A DNA stretch of 64,000 bases from Carnobacterium iners (GCF_900177385.1 NZ_FXBJ01000002.1:2298001-2362000), one strand, 5' to 3'. Positions 1-8,845 are shown, counted from the stretch's first letter. Made by a program: numbers and translations. Notes: generated by a model from the sequence alone, not told the origin.

Positions 1-378
1 TTCTTCTATTTCTGATTTTTTGTGCTTAAGCTTATCCGTTAACTCATAATAATCAGCAGTTTTACCAGTCTCAGCTCCAAAGCAAAAATTTTGACAGCCT
101 AATGAATGAAGCAAGGCTATTCCTCCTTTAGCGAAGAAATCAGCAGGTTGCACACTAAAAGAAACTGGCAACTCAATCACTAAATCCGCTCCATTAAATA
201 ATGCCATCTGTGTTCTAGTCCACTTATCTACAATCGCAGGCTCTCCCCGTTGCAAAAAATTACCACTCATTATGGCAATAATAACATCAGCATTTGTTTT
301 TTTTCTTGCTTGTTGGATATGATAAAGATGGCCGTTATGAAATGGATTGTATTCTACAATAACACCGCAACTTTTCAT
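1..378 (-). CDS. tmcAL: tRNA(Met) cytidine acetate ligase TmcAL (YlbM), N-terminal part
   Basis: The first 126 codons of a minus-strand gene that runs off the left edge. The start [20 protein letters not shown] carries the HxGH nucleotidyltransferase signature (H14-N-G-H17), and the stretch [13 protein letters not shown] further on is typical of the YlbM/TmcAL family. Family members activate acetate with ATP and place an acetyl group on the wobble cytidine of elongator tRNA-Met. The ATG at 376-378 is preceded on the minus strand by GAGGATGAAAA, giving a good ribosome site, and the gene follows the recQ stop after only 14 bases, so it is probably cotranscribed with recQ. The C-terminal part cannot be judged from this window. 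The assignment rests on motif recognition and on the usual position of this gene at the end of the yqe/rsfS cluster. Confidence 0.88.
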   Translation of the reverse strand, partial: MKSCGVIVEYNPFHNGHLYHIQQARKKTNADVIIAIMSGNFLQRGEPAIVDKWTRTQMALFNGADLVIELPVSFSVQPADFFAKGGIALLHSLGCQNFCFGAETGKTADYYELTDKLKHKKSEIEE

Positions 379-392
379 TTTTCATCCTCACT

Positions 393-2162
393 TCAAATTG
401 TACTATTTTCTTCTTTCAGAGCTTCTAGAAAAACTGAACCATATTTTTCTAGTTTATTTTCACCAACACCTTTAACTGATAGGAGTTGATTTTCAGTTTG
501 AGGCATCAATTGACACATTTGACGCAGAGTCTCATCTGAAAAGATAACATAAGGTGGCACTTTCTGCAATGTTGCTAGCCCTTTTCTTATTTCTCGTAAA
601 CGGTCAAATAAACGGTCATCAATAGCTACTTTGTGAGCTTTTTGAGCTTGCTTACGTGTGACGCTGCTTTTGCCTTTCAATACTAATGCACCTTTTTCAG
701 TAATTTTTAATAAAGGGTATTGCCCATCTGTTGGAGTTAAATATTTTTCTGCTGTTAAATAGTCAATGAGCTGCGTGACTTCTTTTTGTGGCATTGCATT
801 CATTAGACCATAGGTTGATAGTTCTTCAAATTTCCAATGTTTGACCTTTTGATCTTTTGAACCAGTTAAAACTTTCATAACCATAGACTTCCCAAAAGTT
901 TCTCCCATCCGCTTAACACAAGACAACACTTTTTGCGTATCTTTTGTAATGTCCATTGCTTCTCGTTCATCTAAGCAATTGCTACATTGGCCACATTCCT
1001 TACATTCATCACCGAAATAGTGAACAATATAGCATTGCAAACACACTTGTGTTGAAGCATATTGAGCCATTTCTCTTACTTTTGTATATTCTAACTTTTT
1101 ATGCTCGTCATCCATATCTGATTGTTCAACAAAATAATATTGAATCTGTACATCTTGTGGTGAAAACAATAAAATCGCATCACTTGGTAACCCATCACGA
1201 CCTGCACGGCCTGCTTCTTGATAGTATGCTTCAATATTTTTTGGTATTTGATAATGGATAACAAAACGAACATTACTTTTATCTATTCCCATTCCAAAAG
1301 CATTTGTTGCTACCATCACCGTTATTTCATCATAAAGAAATTTCTCTTGCCACTCATTTCGCTCAGTTTCCTTCATCCCACCATGATATTTACCAGCTGG
1401 TATTTTTTTTGATTGTAGCAATTCGAAAATTCGCTCGACCTCTTTGCGGGTACTTGCATATATAATGCCGGATTGGCCCTCATTTATTTTTAAATAATCT
1501 AATAAATAACGGTTACGCTCTTGTCCTTTGACAACTTGAAAGGCTAAGTTATCACGAACGAATCCAGTATTAACGTAGTTTTCTTCCTCTATATTTAATA
1601 AATGAAGGATATCGCTAGATACTACTGGTGTTGCAGTTGCTGTTAAGGCTAAAATAGTTGGTCGATATGAAAAATGTTGAATCGTCTCGCATAAAGACAA
1701 ATAACTTGGTCTAAAATCATGTCCCCACTGTGAAATACAGTGTGCCTCATCGATTGCAATAACTGAAACTTTAATAGCTTGCATCAAATAAAAAATTTCT
1801 TCTGTTTGAAATCGTTCTGGAGCCACATAAACTAATTTATACTCGCCATTACTAGCACTTCTTAACCGTTCATTCATTTCTTGAAGAGATAGAGTACTAT
1901 TTAAAAAGGTTGCAGGTATACCTAGTTCTGTTAGAGCATCTACTTGATCTTTCATTAAAGAAATCAAAGGAGAAATAACAATGGTAATTCCTTCAAATAT
2001 TAGTGCAGGAATCTGGTAACAGATTGACTTTCCGCCACCTGTTGGCATAATAGCTAATGAATCTTTTCCGTCTAAAACATTTTCAATTACTTCCAATTGT
2101 CCAGATCTAAATTCATCAAATCCATATATCTCTTGTAACAATTGTCGGGCTTTGTCTAGCAT
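393..2162 (-). CDS. recQ: ATP-dependent DNA helicase RecQ
   Basis: A 589-residue superfamily 2 helicase that unwinds DNA 3' to 5' in recombination and fork repair. Visible motifs in order: Walker A TGGGKS (about 41-46), the DEAH box in IDEAHCISQWGHDFRPSY, motif III TATATP, and motifs V/VI in ATNAFGMGID and QEAGRAGRDG. They are followed by the RecQ zinc-binding cysteines (CLQC...CKECGQCSNC), a winged-helix region and a C-terminal HRDC domain (last 75 residues or so, containing QLLSVKGVGENKLEKYG). The length matches full RecQ, not the short HRDC-less paralogues. The start has a strong GGAGGG site. It sits between the rsfS-associated methyltransferase and tmcAL, with a terminator hairpin directly upstream, so it probably has its own promoter or depends on read-through. 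Confidence 0.95.
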   Translation of the reverse strand: MLDKARQLLQEIYGFDEFRSGQLEVIENVLDGKDSLAIMPTGGGKSICYQIPALIFEGITIVISPLISLMKDQVDALTELGIPATFLNSTLSLQEMNERLRSASNGEYKLVYVAPERFQTEEIFYLMQAIKVSVIAIDEAHCISQWGHDFRPSYLSLCETIQHFSYRPTILALTATATPVVSSDILHLLNIEEENYVNTGFVRDNLAFQVVKGQERNRYLLDYLKINEGQSGIIYASTRKEVERIFELLQSKKIPAGKYHGGMKETERNEWQEKFLYDEITVMVATNAFGMGIDKSNVRFVIHYQIPKNIEAYYQEAGRAGRDGLPSDAILLFSPQDVQIQYYFVEQSDMDDEHKKLEYTKVREMAQYASTQVCLQCYIVHYFGDECKECGQCSNCLDEREAMDITKDTQKVLSCVKRMGETFGKSMVMKVLTGSKDQKVKHWKFEELSTYGLMNAMPQKEVTQLIDYLTAEKYLTPTDGQYPLLKITEKGALVLKGKSSVTRKQAQKAHKVAIDDRLFDRLREIRKGLATLQKVPPYVIFSDETLRQMCQLMPQTENQLLSVKGVGENKLEKYGSVFLEALKEENSTI

Positions 2163-2203
2163 TGGTTAACCCTCCGTTTTTTATTATTTATCTTTAGTAC
2201 AGT

Positions 2204-2241
2204 AAAAAACAGAAAAATCAGTTTCGATTCTCCTGTTTTTT
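2204..2241 (-). terminator. Hairpin between the methyltransferase gene and recQ
   Basis: Two 16-base arms (2204-2219 and 2226-2241) pair completely, counting G-T pairs, around a 6-base loop. On the minus strand the arm ends in a run of T. It would stop transcripts arriving from the rsfS operon before recQ. The U-run lies partly inside the stem, so efficiency is uncertain. Confidence 0.65.
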
Positions 2242-2288
2242 CTTCACTCAGTCTACTTTTACTTGACTCAACCAAATTGATTAGCTTG

Positions 2289-3023
2289 CTATTTGGTACA
2301 TGCAAAAAACCAACGTATAGATTTTTTTTCTACCTCAGAATCACCAAAATCAGAAAAAACTTCAATAGAACTAAAACCCGCTTGTTTAAGCATATCACAA
2401 TAAGCTTCCAAAGGATATGTTCGTTCTTTATGTGTCTCATCAAAACGTTCATACAAGTCCTTATCTTCATTGTATACAAAAAAAGTTAAATCATGTTCAA
2501 TAGAATGAGGCTGTTCACCTGAATAACTTTGCCAAAGAAAACTAATTTCTTCTGATTGATCATTATACATATACCCAGGAAAGACTTCATCAACTTGATA
2601 AGTGGAATGCACATCAAAAAGAAATTTGCCGGTTTTAGTTAAAGTCTTAGCTACTTCTTTGAAAACAGCTAAGACAGCTTTTTCATCTGGCATGTAGCAA
2701 ATAGAATCTGAAAAACAGGTTACTACTTCAAATTCTCCTGCTTCAGATAAATCTAACATATTACCTTCAATTAAAGGTAACTGAACGCCATTTGTTACGG
2801 CTCGTTCATTTGCAAGACTAAGCATATTTGGAGACAAGTCTAATCCAGTTACATTATACCCTCTTTTTTTCAATGTCACTGCTAAAGCCCCAGTACCACA
2901 AGCTAATTCCAATAATTTCTGACCATTACTTTGAAGATGCAGATCAACAAAATGACCCCATCGCTCATAAAGTGTGTCATCCATAATCGCATCATAGACT
3001 TGAGCAAAAGTTTGATAACTCAT
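2289..3023 (-). CDS. Class I SAM-dependent methyltransferase (YqeM-like)
   Basis: A 244-residue protein with the Rossmann SAM-binding motif I LLELACGTGALAVTLKKRG (about 37-55) followed by the acidic motif II VTGLDLSPNML. The remainder fits the small soluble methyltransferase commonly encoded directly after rsfS in Firmicutes (YqeM in Bacillus). The substrate is not known to me and nothing in the sequence identifies it. It starts 6 bases after the rsfS stop, so it is probably translated from the same transcript, though its own ribosome site is weak (AAGAAAAA). It is the last gene before a terminator hairpin. Confidence 0.85.
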   Translation of the reverse strand: MSYQTFAQVYDAIMDDTLYERWGHFVDLHLQSNGQKLLELACGTGALAVTLKKRGYNVTGLDLSPNMLSLANERAVTNGVQLPLIEGNMLDLSEAGEFEVVTCFSDSICYMPDEKAVLAVFKEVAKTLTKTGKFLFDVHSTYQVDEVFPGYMYNDQSEEISFLWQSYSGEQPHSIEHDLTFFVYNEDKDLYERFDETHKERTYPLEAYCDMLKQAGFSSIEVFSDFGDSEVEKKSIRWFFACTK

Positions 3024-3029
3024 TTTTTC

Positions 3030-3386
3030 TTAAACCATCTCTGTGATGTCAACTAATGGTGCATCACTCCATAATTTTTCAAGATTATAGAATGCGCGCT
3101 CTGAATAATGGAAAACATGAACGACAACGTCACCTAAATCAATTAATAACCATTTTGCTGAATCTCTACCTTCAACGCGTTTTACTTCAAAACCTTGTTT
3201 ATGTGATTGACTAATAATTTCATCCGCAATAGCTTGAACTTGTTTTTCACTATTTCCATGCATAACAACAAAATAATCTGCTAAAATGGATACTTCTCTA
3301 ACGTCCATTGCCATAATATCTTCTGCTCTTTTATCGTCTGCAGCCTTTACTACTAATCCTAATATTTTTTCGCTTGTTGCTGTCAT
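3030..3386 (-). CDS. rsfS: Ribosome silencing factor RsfS
   Basis: A 118-residue member of the RsfS/Iojap family. Family members bind ribosomal protein L14 on the large subunit and block joining with the 30S subunit in starvation or stationary phase. The region SILADYFVVMHGNSEKQVQA followed by DSAKWLLIDLGDVVVHVF and YNLEKLWSDAP is the characteristic core. An AGGAGG ribosome site precedes the ATG. It lies between yqeK and the methyltransferase gene in the conserved nadD-yqeK-rsfS order. Confidence 0.95.
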   Translation of the reverse strand: MTATSEKILGLVVKAADDKRAEDIMAMDVREVSILADYFVVMHGNSEKQVQAIADEIISQSHKQGFEVKRVEGRDSAKWLLIDLGDVVVHVFHYSERAFYNLEKLWSDAPLVDITEMV

Positions 3387-3396
3387 GTTGTTCCTC

Positions 3397-4005
3397 CTAA
3401 TTTTTCGCTACCCACGTATTATACGTTTCAATAGCCTTTGGATAAATCTTTCTTTGTTTTAAAATTAAATACTGTAGTGTACGGGCTGTTTCAAATGAAA
3501 CTGCCTTAGCTAAATCACTTTTTGCTAATTTTCTAGCTTCATCTACACCAGGAAAATCACGACCAGGCTCAATATAATCAGCAACATAAATAACTTGTTC
3601 CAATAAACTCATGTTAGAAGAGCCAACTGTATGATGACGGATAGCATTTAATATTTCTTCATCTTTTACACGCAACTCTTTTTTTGCTAGAATTGCCCCT
3701 ACTGGACCGTGCCAAATTTCGCTGCCATATTGTAATAAGTCTAAATCTAGATTCGCACTAATGATTAAATCGTGCATCTCTTGTAAATCTCTTTCCTTAG
3801 CATAATCATGGATTAAAGCAGCTATGCTTGCCGCTTCAATTGAAGCACCATATTGTTGTGCTAATTCTACTGCAACTTTTTCAACACCCAGTACATGTTC
3901 AAAACGTTCCTGGCTCATCTGTAGTCGCACCTTATCTAAAAGTTCGGCTCTAGTGAATGGAATATAATCCTTGCTGTATGATACATTAGTTGATTTTATC
4001 ATCAT
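3397..4005 (-). CDS. yqeK: HD-domain hydrolase YqeK (symmetrical Ap4A hydrolase family)
   Basis: An HD-superfamily phosphohydrolase of about 202 residues. The metal site is seen as the first His in RFEHVLGVEKVA, the HD pair in AALIHDYAKE, and later H residues in EIWHGPVGA and IRHHTVG. YqeK proteins cleave diadenosine tetraphosphate symmetrically to two ADP; this is family knowledge. The reading frame is open to 4026, but the ATG at 4003-4005 has the best-placed ribosome site (AAGGA, about 9 bases upstream), so I chose it. The start overlaps the end of nadD by about 20 bases, which implies translational coupling with that NAD-synthesis gene. Confidence 0.9.
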   Translation of the reverse strand: MMIKSTNVSYSKDYIPFTRAELLDKVRLQMSQERFEHVLGVEKVAVELAQQYGASIEAASIAALIHDYAKERDLQEMHDLIISANLDLDLLQYGSEIWHGPVGAILAKKELRVKDEEILNAIRHHTVGSSNMSLLEQVIYVADYIEPGRDFPGVDEARKLAKSDLAKAVSFETARTLQYLILKQRKIYPKAIETYNTWVAKN

Positions 4006-4639
4006 TTTGATACAATCCTTTCTCATGAATGTATTCTAATGTTTGATCTGGAATCAAATACCGCACGGAACAATTCATTTTTAATTTCTCTCTCAATAGG
4101 GTTGAACTGATATCTATGGATGGGATGTCTACCCAAATAATAGGATAATCGGTTATGACTGCATATCCAGGGCGGTTTACTCCTACAAACTGTACTAAAT
4201 CAATTAACTTGTCAATTTTATGCCACTTAGGCAAATAGTCAACCATGTCTCCACCGATGACAAAATAATAATCTATATCTGGATTTTTTTCAACTAATTG
4301 AACCATTGTATCGTAGGTAAAACTTTTTCCACCACGCTCAATTTCAGCTCGTTCAACATCAAAATAAAGATTGTTTTGGATAGCAGCTTCTACCATTTCT
4401 AATCGATAGGACGCAGGAATCGCTTTTTTTCCGTTACGATGCGGAGGATTAGCACTAGGCATGAAGTAAAGTTTATCTAAATCAAGTTTTCGGCAAACTT
4501 GATCTGCGATTATTAAGTGACCAACATGAGGTGGATTAAACGTACCGCCTAAAATACCTACTTTTTTTCGTTCAATTTCCAAAGAGATATCATTCGTTAA
4601 GCCCTTTGTTTGATTAAAAGAAACTGTTTGCCTTCTCAA
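3986..4639 (-). CDS. nadD: Nicotinate-nucleotide adenylyltransferase NadD
   Basis: Transfers AMP from ATP to nicotinate mononucleotide to make deamido-NAD. The signature GILGGTFNPPHVGHL, with the T/HxGH adenylyltransferase motif, starts around residue 30, and VIGGDMVDYLPKWHKID and the ISSTLLREKL motif follow. There is an N-terminal extension of about 25 residues, as I recall for other Lactobacillales NadD proteins. No ATG is available: the best-placed start is TTG at 4637-4639, 7 bases after AAAGGTG, while an in-frame GTG at 4646-4648 overlaps the ribosome site itself. It is part of the yqeG-to-rsfS operon and overlaps yqeK. Confidence 0.93.
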   Translation of the reverse strand: MRRQTVSFNQTKGLTNDISLEIERKKVGILGGTFNPPHVGHLIIADQVCRKLDLDKLYFMPSANPPHRNGKKAIPASYRLEMVEAAIQNNLYFDVERAEIERGGKSFTYDTMVQLVEKNPDIDYYFVIGGDMVDYLPKWHKIDKLIDLVQFVGVNRPGYAVITDYPIIWVDIPSIDISSTLLREKLKMNCSVRYLIPDQTLEYIHEKGLYQNDDKIN

Positions 4640-4662
4640 AATAATCACCTTTCTTTACACAA

Positions 4663-4983
4663 TTATTGGTTTCTTTTTTTTGGTACTTGTGCTGATATGC
4701 GTCGGTATTTTTCTTGTGTTGAAGGCTGAAATAAAACAATTACACGACCAATGATTTGGACAGCTGTACAGCCTAGCTCTGATTCAATTTTGTTTGCTAC
4801 TTCTTGAGCTGTTTCATCTGTATTTTGTAGCAAGCTTACTTTTAACAATTCTCTTTTTTCAAGAGCTTCACCTATTTGAACAATCACTTCTTTATTTAAA
4901 CCATTTTTCCCAATTTGAAAAATAGGGTTTAAATGATGTGCCTTACTTCTCAAAAAACGCTTTTGTTTTCCTGATAAATCCAT
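4663..4983 (-). CDS. yhbY: Ribosome assembly RNA-binding protein YhbY
   Basis: A 106-residue protein with a single CRM domain. KQKRFLRSKAHHLNPIFQIG and the loop GKNGLNKEVIVQIGEAL are the hallmark of the family, which binds rRNA in pre-50S particles. A ribosome site TGGAGTG precedes the ATG. It is encoded between the GTPase yqeH and nadD, as in many Firmicutes, although aroE, which often sits here, is absent. The last dozen residues are basic. Confidence 0.93.
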   Translation of the reverse strand: MDLSGKQKRFLRSKAHHLNPIFQIGKNGLNKEVIVQIGEALEKRELLKVSLLQNTDETAQEVANKIESELGCTAVQIIGRVIVLFQPSTQEKYRRISAQVPKKRNQ

Positions 4984-5025
4984 TTTTTCACTCCAATTGT
5001 ATCGATTTCTCGATTCTAATTTTTA

Positions 5026-6156
5026 TTAAATTAACGATTTTCTTATAATAACGTCGACGCCTTTTGGAGCCCATCCTGCTACTATCGCCCCAGGTTCATT
5101 AATGGTGACCCATCCCAAGCCAGCAAAAACAATATCTGCTTTTTCTTTAGCTGTAAATTCAAAACGAACTAATTCTGGAAAGCTATCAACTTCATCTTCA
5201 CGAGGAGGCTGCAATAATTTCCCTACTTGTTTTTGATACAATTCATCAGCTTTTTCTAATTTAGTTCTATGAATTTTCAAGTCATTGGAAGTAAAGCAAG
5301 TAAAAGATCTTCTCTCACCTTTCAAGTAATCAAAGCGTGCTACTCCACCAAAGAACAACGTTTGTCCTTCATTTAATTGATAAACCATTGGCTTTATTTC
5401 TTTTTTAGGCGCAATTAATTTCAAATCCTTAGCTCCTAGAACATGAGCCATTTGATGACGATGGATAATTCCGGGAGTATCTATTAAAAATTTCCCATCT
5501 TCTAAAGGTATTTCAATTCTATCTAATGTTGTTCCTGGAAATTGAGAAGTGGTAATTAAATCTTCCACTCCTGCAGTTAGATTAATGATTTGATTAATCA
5601 ATGTTGATTTCCCTACATTTGTTACTCCAACTACAAAAACATCACGACCTTTACGATGGTTTTCAATAATGGCTAGTAAATCTTCCATTTCTTTAGGTTT
5701 AACCGCACTTGTTAAAATAACGTCTTGTGGACGCAAACCTTCCTCAAATGCTCTTTCACGTAGCCATTGGGTCATCTTACCTCGTTTTAAAGACTTTGGT
5801 AGCAGATCAACTTTATTCCCTACTAAAAGAACAGGATTATTCCCAACAAAACGGTGAAGCCCTGGAATCATACTACCGTTAAAATCAAAAATATCAATGA
5901 CATTTATAATCAACGCATCTTTTGTGCCCAATTCATTTAGTAATTTCAAGAAGTCATCATCTGTTAGATTTACATCTTGAATTTCATTGTAATGACGTAA
6001 TCTAAAACAACGTTGGCAATAGACTTCATCTTTTTCTAATCCTTTTTTCAGCGCAGAATCTGGTGTGTAACCAGATTTTTCTTTATCCGTTGTTTGGATA
6101 ATTGCTCCACAGCCAATGCACCGCAGTGCTTCTTCATTCATTAATTCTTTCGTCAT
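5026..6156 (-). CDS. yqeH: Ribosome biogenesis GTPase YqeH
   Basis: A 376-residue circularly permuted GTPase needed for 30S assembly. An N-terminal zinc finger is visible (CIGC at 13-16 and CQRCF near 48-52). The G motifs then come in permuted order: G4 GNKVDLLP, then G1 GVTNVGKST, then G3 DTPG. The C-terminal part contains the sequence-specific RNA-binding region. The start ATG, after GGAGGAAG, lies inside the end of yqeG (overlap of 23 bases), so translation of the two is probably coupled. Confidence 0.95.
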   Translation of the reverse strand: MTKELMNEEALRCIGCGAIIQTTDKEKSGYTPDSALKKGLEKDEVYCQRCFRLRHYNEIQDVNLTDDDFLKLLNELGTKDALIINVIDIFDFNGSMIPGLHRFVGNNPVLLVGNKVDLLPKSLKRGKMTQWLRERAFEEGLRPQDVILTSAVKPKEMEDLLAIIENHRKGRDVFVVGVTNVGKSTLINQIINLTAGVEDLITTSQFPGTTLDRIEIPLEDGKFLIDTPGIIHRHQMAHVLGAKDLKLIAPKKEIKPMVYQLNEGQTLFFGGVARFDYLKGERRSFTCFTSNDLKIHRTKLEKADELYQKQVGKLLQPPREDEVDSFPELVRFEFTAKEKADIVFAGLGWVTINEPGAIVAGWAPKGVDVIIRKSLI

Positions 6157-6679
6157 GTAATGACTTCCTCCATCTCATGTTTGGATCTTTTTTAATCAAG
6201 TAATTCATAATATGCAATTCCATATAACGATTAAGCTTCGTGTTCCAAGCATCACTATCAATAATGGGTTTAACTAGTACTGTACGTATGCCGGCTAGAT
6301 TAGCGCCCCATATATCGGTCATAATCTGATCTCCGACCATCAAAATATCTTCTTTTGGAAGATTTAATTTTGCTTCTGCTTTTTTGAATCCAATAACTGT
6401 TGGTTTTATCGCTCTTGAAACATATTCCAAATCTAAAATTTGAGCTACTTTTTTAACACGAGGTGCACTATTATTTGATAATACAATAACTGGGATACCG
6501 GCATCTTTCATTACTTGGATCCACTCTATCAGTTCCTGTGTACCATCAGGGTTATTCCAAGCAATTAATGTATTATCTAAATCCGTTAAAACAGCTTTTA
6601 TGTGTTGTTTTTTTAATTGTTCTGGTGTTAGATGATAAATCGCATCTATCATCCATGTTGGTTTGAATATATTTAGCAT
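6134..6679 (-). CDS. yqeG: HAD-family phosphatase YqeG
   Basis: A 181-residue HAD-superfamily protein (subfamily IIIA). The catalytic DLDNTL motif is at about 33-38 (VLTDLDNTLIAW), motif II is in VIVLSNNS, and motif III/IV lies in KPTVIGFKKA and ILMVGDQIMTDIWGAN. The physiological substrate is unknown. It is the first gene of the yqeGH-yhbY-nadD-yqeK-rsfS operon, and an AAGGAG site precedes the ATG. A hairpin ending the aspartokinase gene lies just upstream, so the operon promoter must be in the short gap 6680-6794, where I do not see a convincing -35/-10 pair. Confidence 0.92.
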   Translation of the reverse strand: MLNIFKPTWMIDAIYHLTPEQLKKQHIKAVLTDLDNTLIAWNNPDGTQELIEWIQVMKDAGIPVIVLSNNSAPRVKKVAQILDLEYVSRAIKPTVIGFKKAEAKLNLPKEDILMVGDQIMTDIWGANLAGIRTVLVKPIIDSDAWNTKLNRYMELHIMNYLIKKDPNMRWRKSLHDERINE

Positions 6680-6703
6680 AATTTCTCCTTACTCATTAAA
6701 ATA

Positions 6704-6724
6704 GGAGTACTCATCCAGTACTCC
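6704..6724 (-). terminator. Short hairpin after the aspartokinase gene
   Basis: Perfect 8-bp arms GGAGTACT and AGTACTCC flank a 5-base loop, followed on the minus strand by TATTTT. It is probably the terminator of the upstream aspartokinase gene; the U-run is interrupted, so this is a moderate call. Confidence 0.55.
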
Positions 6725-6794
6725 CTCTAGTTTACTATCTAGCTAATTATACGTTAAAAACATGAAATAGCAATCAAACCCAAATGTTTTTAGC

Positions 6795-7997
6795 CTACTT
6801 CTCATTTTCTAAAAAAGCAGTATGCAAGGAATTAACAGCAACTTTTAAATCAACCTCCGCTACTAAAATCCAAATAGTTGTGTAACTATCTGCTGATTGG
6901 TGAATAGATACCTGATTATCTACTAAAGTTGTTACAATTTTTGAAACAATTCCTGGGACACCGGTGATACCTGCTCCGACAATTGCAACCTTCGCACAAT
7001 TTTCTATAACTGAATAAGAGACGGCTAGTTTTTCAAATAAACTTCGAGCATTCTCTAAAGCTGTTTGTGGCAGTGTAAAAATAATTTGATTTGGAAAAAT
7101 ATTAATGAAATCAACACTAATATCTCTTTTAGCTAACAAAGTAAAGATTTTCTCTTGCATTACGGGATCAGCCTCAACTCTAAATTGTACTAAATTTGGA
7201 ACATGAGCAATTCCAGTAACTAAACGGTAATGTTCTATTTGACTTTGGATATGAGTGACCAACGTTCCTGTATTTGTGACAGGTTGGTGGGTTGAACGAA
7301 TTCGTAGTGGTATTCCAGCTTGCATTGCAATTTCGACAGCTCTAGGATCAATCACTTTTGCTCCTTCATGCGCCATATTGCTGACCTCACGATAACTAAC
7401 AACTTCTAAAAATTGTGCATGATCAACTAAACGAGGATCTGCAGTCATCATCCCTGAAACATCTGTAAAAATATCAATACTTTCAGCTTCAAAAGATGCT
7501 CCTAAGAAAGCTGCTGTTGTATCACTCCCACCGCGACCAATTGTTGTAATGTGCCCATTTTCACTTATGCCCTGAAAACCTGTTACAACAACCACATCAT
7601 TAAACTTAAAATGACGGGTAATAGCAGTTTGATCAATTCTCTTAACTTTAGCATTACCAAAATCTTCATTCGTTACAATCCCAGCGTCTTGACCTGTTAG
7701 ACCAACAGCTGCTATCCCGTTTTTCTTTAACCCATTTGTGAAAACAGCTGTCGAAATAGTTTCTCCTACCGAAAGCAACATATCTTTTTCACGTAAATCT
7801 AAATAGCTGCGGTTTCCACCAATTAGCGAAAGTAATGAATCAGTGGCATAAGGATCTCCTAAACGCCCAATCGCTGAAACAACGACAATTACTTTATATC
7901 CTAAAGAAATAGCATGAGCAATATGTTTTTCTGCAGCTGCACGGCTATCTTCATCTTTAACAGATGTCCCACCAAATTTCTGAACTAAAATTTTCAT
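6795..7997 (-). CDS. dapG: Aspartate kinase (DapG-like)
   Basis: A 400-residue monofunctional aspartokinase that phosphorylates aspartate at the head of the lysine, diaminopimelate, threonine and methionine pathways. It begins MKILVQKFGGTSV, the KFGGTS ATP-binding motif, and has the conserved GRGGSDTTA segment in the middle. Two ACT regulatory domains fill the C-terminal third (about 265-400). The N-terminus and the GDPYATDSLLSLI segment resemble the diaminopimelate-responsive DapG isozyme of Bacillus, but feedback specificity cannot be read with certainty. It is monocistronic: a consensus promoter lies upstream and a hairpin downstream. I saw no lysine riboswitch in the short leader. Confidence 0.9.
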   Translation of the reverse strand: MKILVQKFGGTSVKDEDSRAAAEKHIAHAISLGYKVIVVVSAIGRLGDPYATDSLLSLIGGNRSYLDLREKDMLLSVGETISTAVFTNGLKKNGIAAVGLTGQDAGIVTNEDFGNAKVKRIDQTAITRHFKFNDVVVVTGFQGISENGHITTIGRGGSDTTAAFLGASFEAESIDIFTDVSGMMTADPRLVDHAQFLEVVSYREVSNMAHEGAKVIDPRAVEIAMQAGIPLRIRSTHQPVTNTGTLVTHIQSQIEHYRLVTGIAHVPNLVQFRVEADPVMQEKIFTLLAKRDISVDFINIFPNQIIFTLPQTALENARSLFEKLAVSYSVIENCAKVAIVGAGITGVPGIVSKIVTTLVDNQVSIHQSADSYTTIWILVAEVDLKVAVNSLHTAFLENEK

Positions 7998-8088
7998 TAG
8001 ATACCATCCTTTAGATTTAAATCTTTTAGTGAATTTTTTTTAATTATATTATTTCAATTAATTATTTATATTTTAACTGTTCAGTTTT

Positions 8089-8117
8089 ATTATAACGAAG
8101 ACTTAGCCATTATTCAA
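8089..8117 (-). promoter_or_regulatory. Promoter of the aspartokinase gene
   Basis: Minus-strand -35 TTGAAT (8112-8117) and a perfect -10 TATAAT (8089-8094) are separated by 17 bases, about 90 bases upstream of the aspartokinase ATG. It is one of the strongest sigma-A-type matches in the window. Confidence 0.8.
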
Positions 8118-8150
8118 TAAAGTGATGGAAGGTAAACTAATTTTATTTTT

Positions 8151-8161
8151 CGTGGTATACT
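8151..8161 (+). promoter_or_regulatory. Possible extended -10 promoter for cutC
   Basis: TGG directly followed by TATACT gives an extended -10 element about 35 bases upstream of the cutC ATG. No good -35 is visible. This is a tentative call. Confidence 0.4.
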
Positions 8162-8196
8162 TTAAAAAATTAGTTGAGAAAATGGAGAGTGACAGA

Positions 8197-8841
8197 ATGT
8201 TTCTAAAAGAAGTTTGTGTTGAAAATTATACGGTAGTCCCTTCTGCAATTGCCAAAGGAGCAACTCGAGTCGAACTTTGTAATTACTTACCTAGTGGTGG
8301 AACAACTGTCAGTAAAGGGGTCATGCAAGAAACCTTAGCTTATTGTAGCGAATATTCCGTTCCAGTAATGGTTATTATTCGTCCACGTAGCGGAAATTTT
8401 GTTTACAATGATACTGAATTAAAGATCATGGGCTATGATATTATCGAAGCTAAAAATCTTGGAATTGATGGCATTGTAGTCGGATGTTTAACTGAAGAGA
8501 ACTGGATAGATGAAGATGCTATGGAACAAATATTAGAAGAATCATACGGCCTACAAACAACTTTCCATATGGCTTTTGATTCTATACCAAAAGATCGACA
8601 GTTTGAAGCGATTGATTGGTTAGTTGAACACGGTGTAGAACGCATTTTAACACATGGTGGAGTAGCTAATCACTCTATTGAAATAACATTGCCACGCTTA
8701 AAAGAATTAGTCGATTATGCTAATAACAAAATTATTATTCTTCCCGGAGGAGGGATAACCGATAAAAACGCTTCGCAAGTTATCGAGTTCTTGGGAATCA
8801 ATGAAGTCCATGGGACGAAGATTGTAGGAAAATTAGCTTAA
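8197..8841 (+). CDS. cutC: CutC family protein
   Basis: A 214-residue TIM-barrel protein of the CutC family, historically tied to copper homeostasis although its biochemical role is unsettled. Seen features are the early CVENY segment, RVELCNYLPSGGTTVSKG, the IIRPRSGNFVYND strand, TFHMAFDSI, and ERILTHGGVA near the C-terminus. The frame is open further upstream (to 8122), but the ATG at 8197-8199 follows GGAGAGTGACAGA, and the protein then begins MFLKEVCVENY as family members do, so I chose it. It is a single gene on the plus strand between two minus-strand genes, with its own terminator. Confidence 0.88.
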   Translation: MFLKEVCVENYTVVPSAIAKGATRVELCNYLPSGGTTVSKGVMQETLAYCSEYSVPVMVIIRPRSGNFVYNDTELKIMGYDIIEAKNLGIDGIVVGCLTEENWIDEDAMEQILEESYGLQTTFHMAFDSIPKDRQFEAIDWLVEHGVERILTHGGVANHSIEITLPRLKELVDYANNKIIILPGGGITDKNASQVIEFLGINEVHGTKIVGKLA

Positions 8842-8845
8842 AGTA

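Noticed and set aside
250-489. Plus-strand ORF across the tmcAL-recQ junction
   Set aside because: It overlaps two well-supported minus-strand genes, has no family resemblance and no good ribosome site.
956-1412. Several short ORFs on both strands inside recQ
   Set aside because: Shadows of the recQ frame; low-complexity translations without ribosome sites.
7998-8120. Lysine riboswitch ahead of the aspartokinase gene
   Set aside because: The leader from the predicted start site is only about 80 bases, too short for the lysine aptamer, and no matching motifs are visible.
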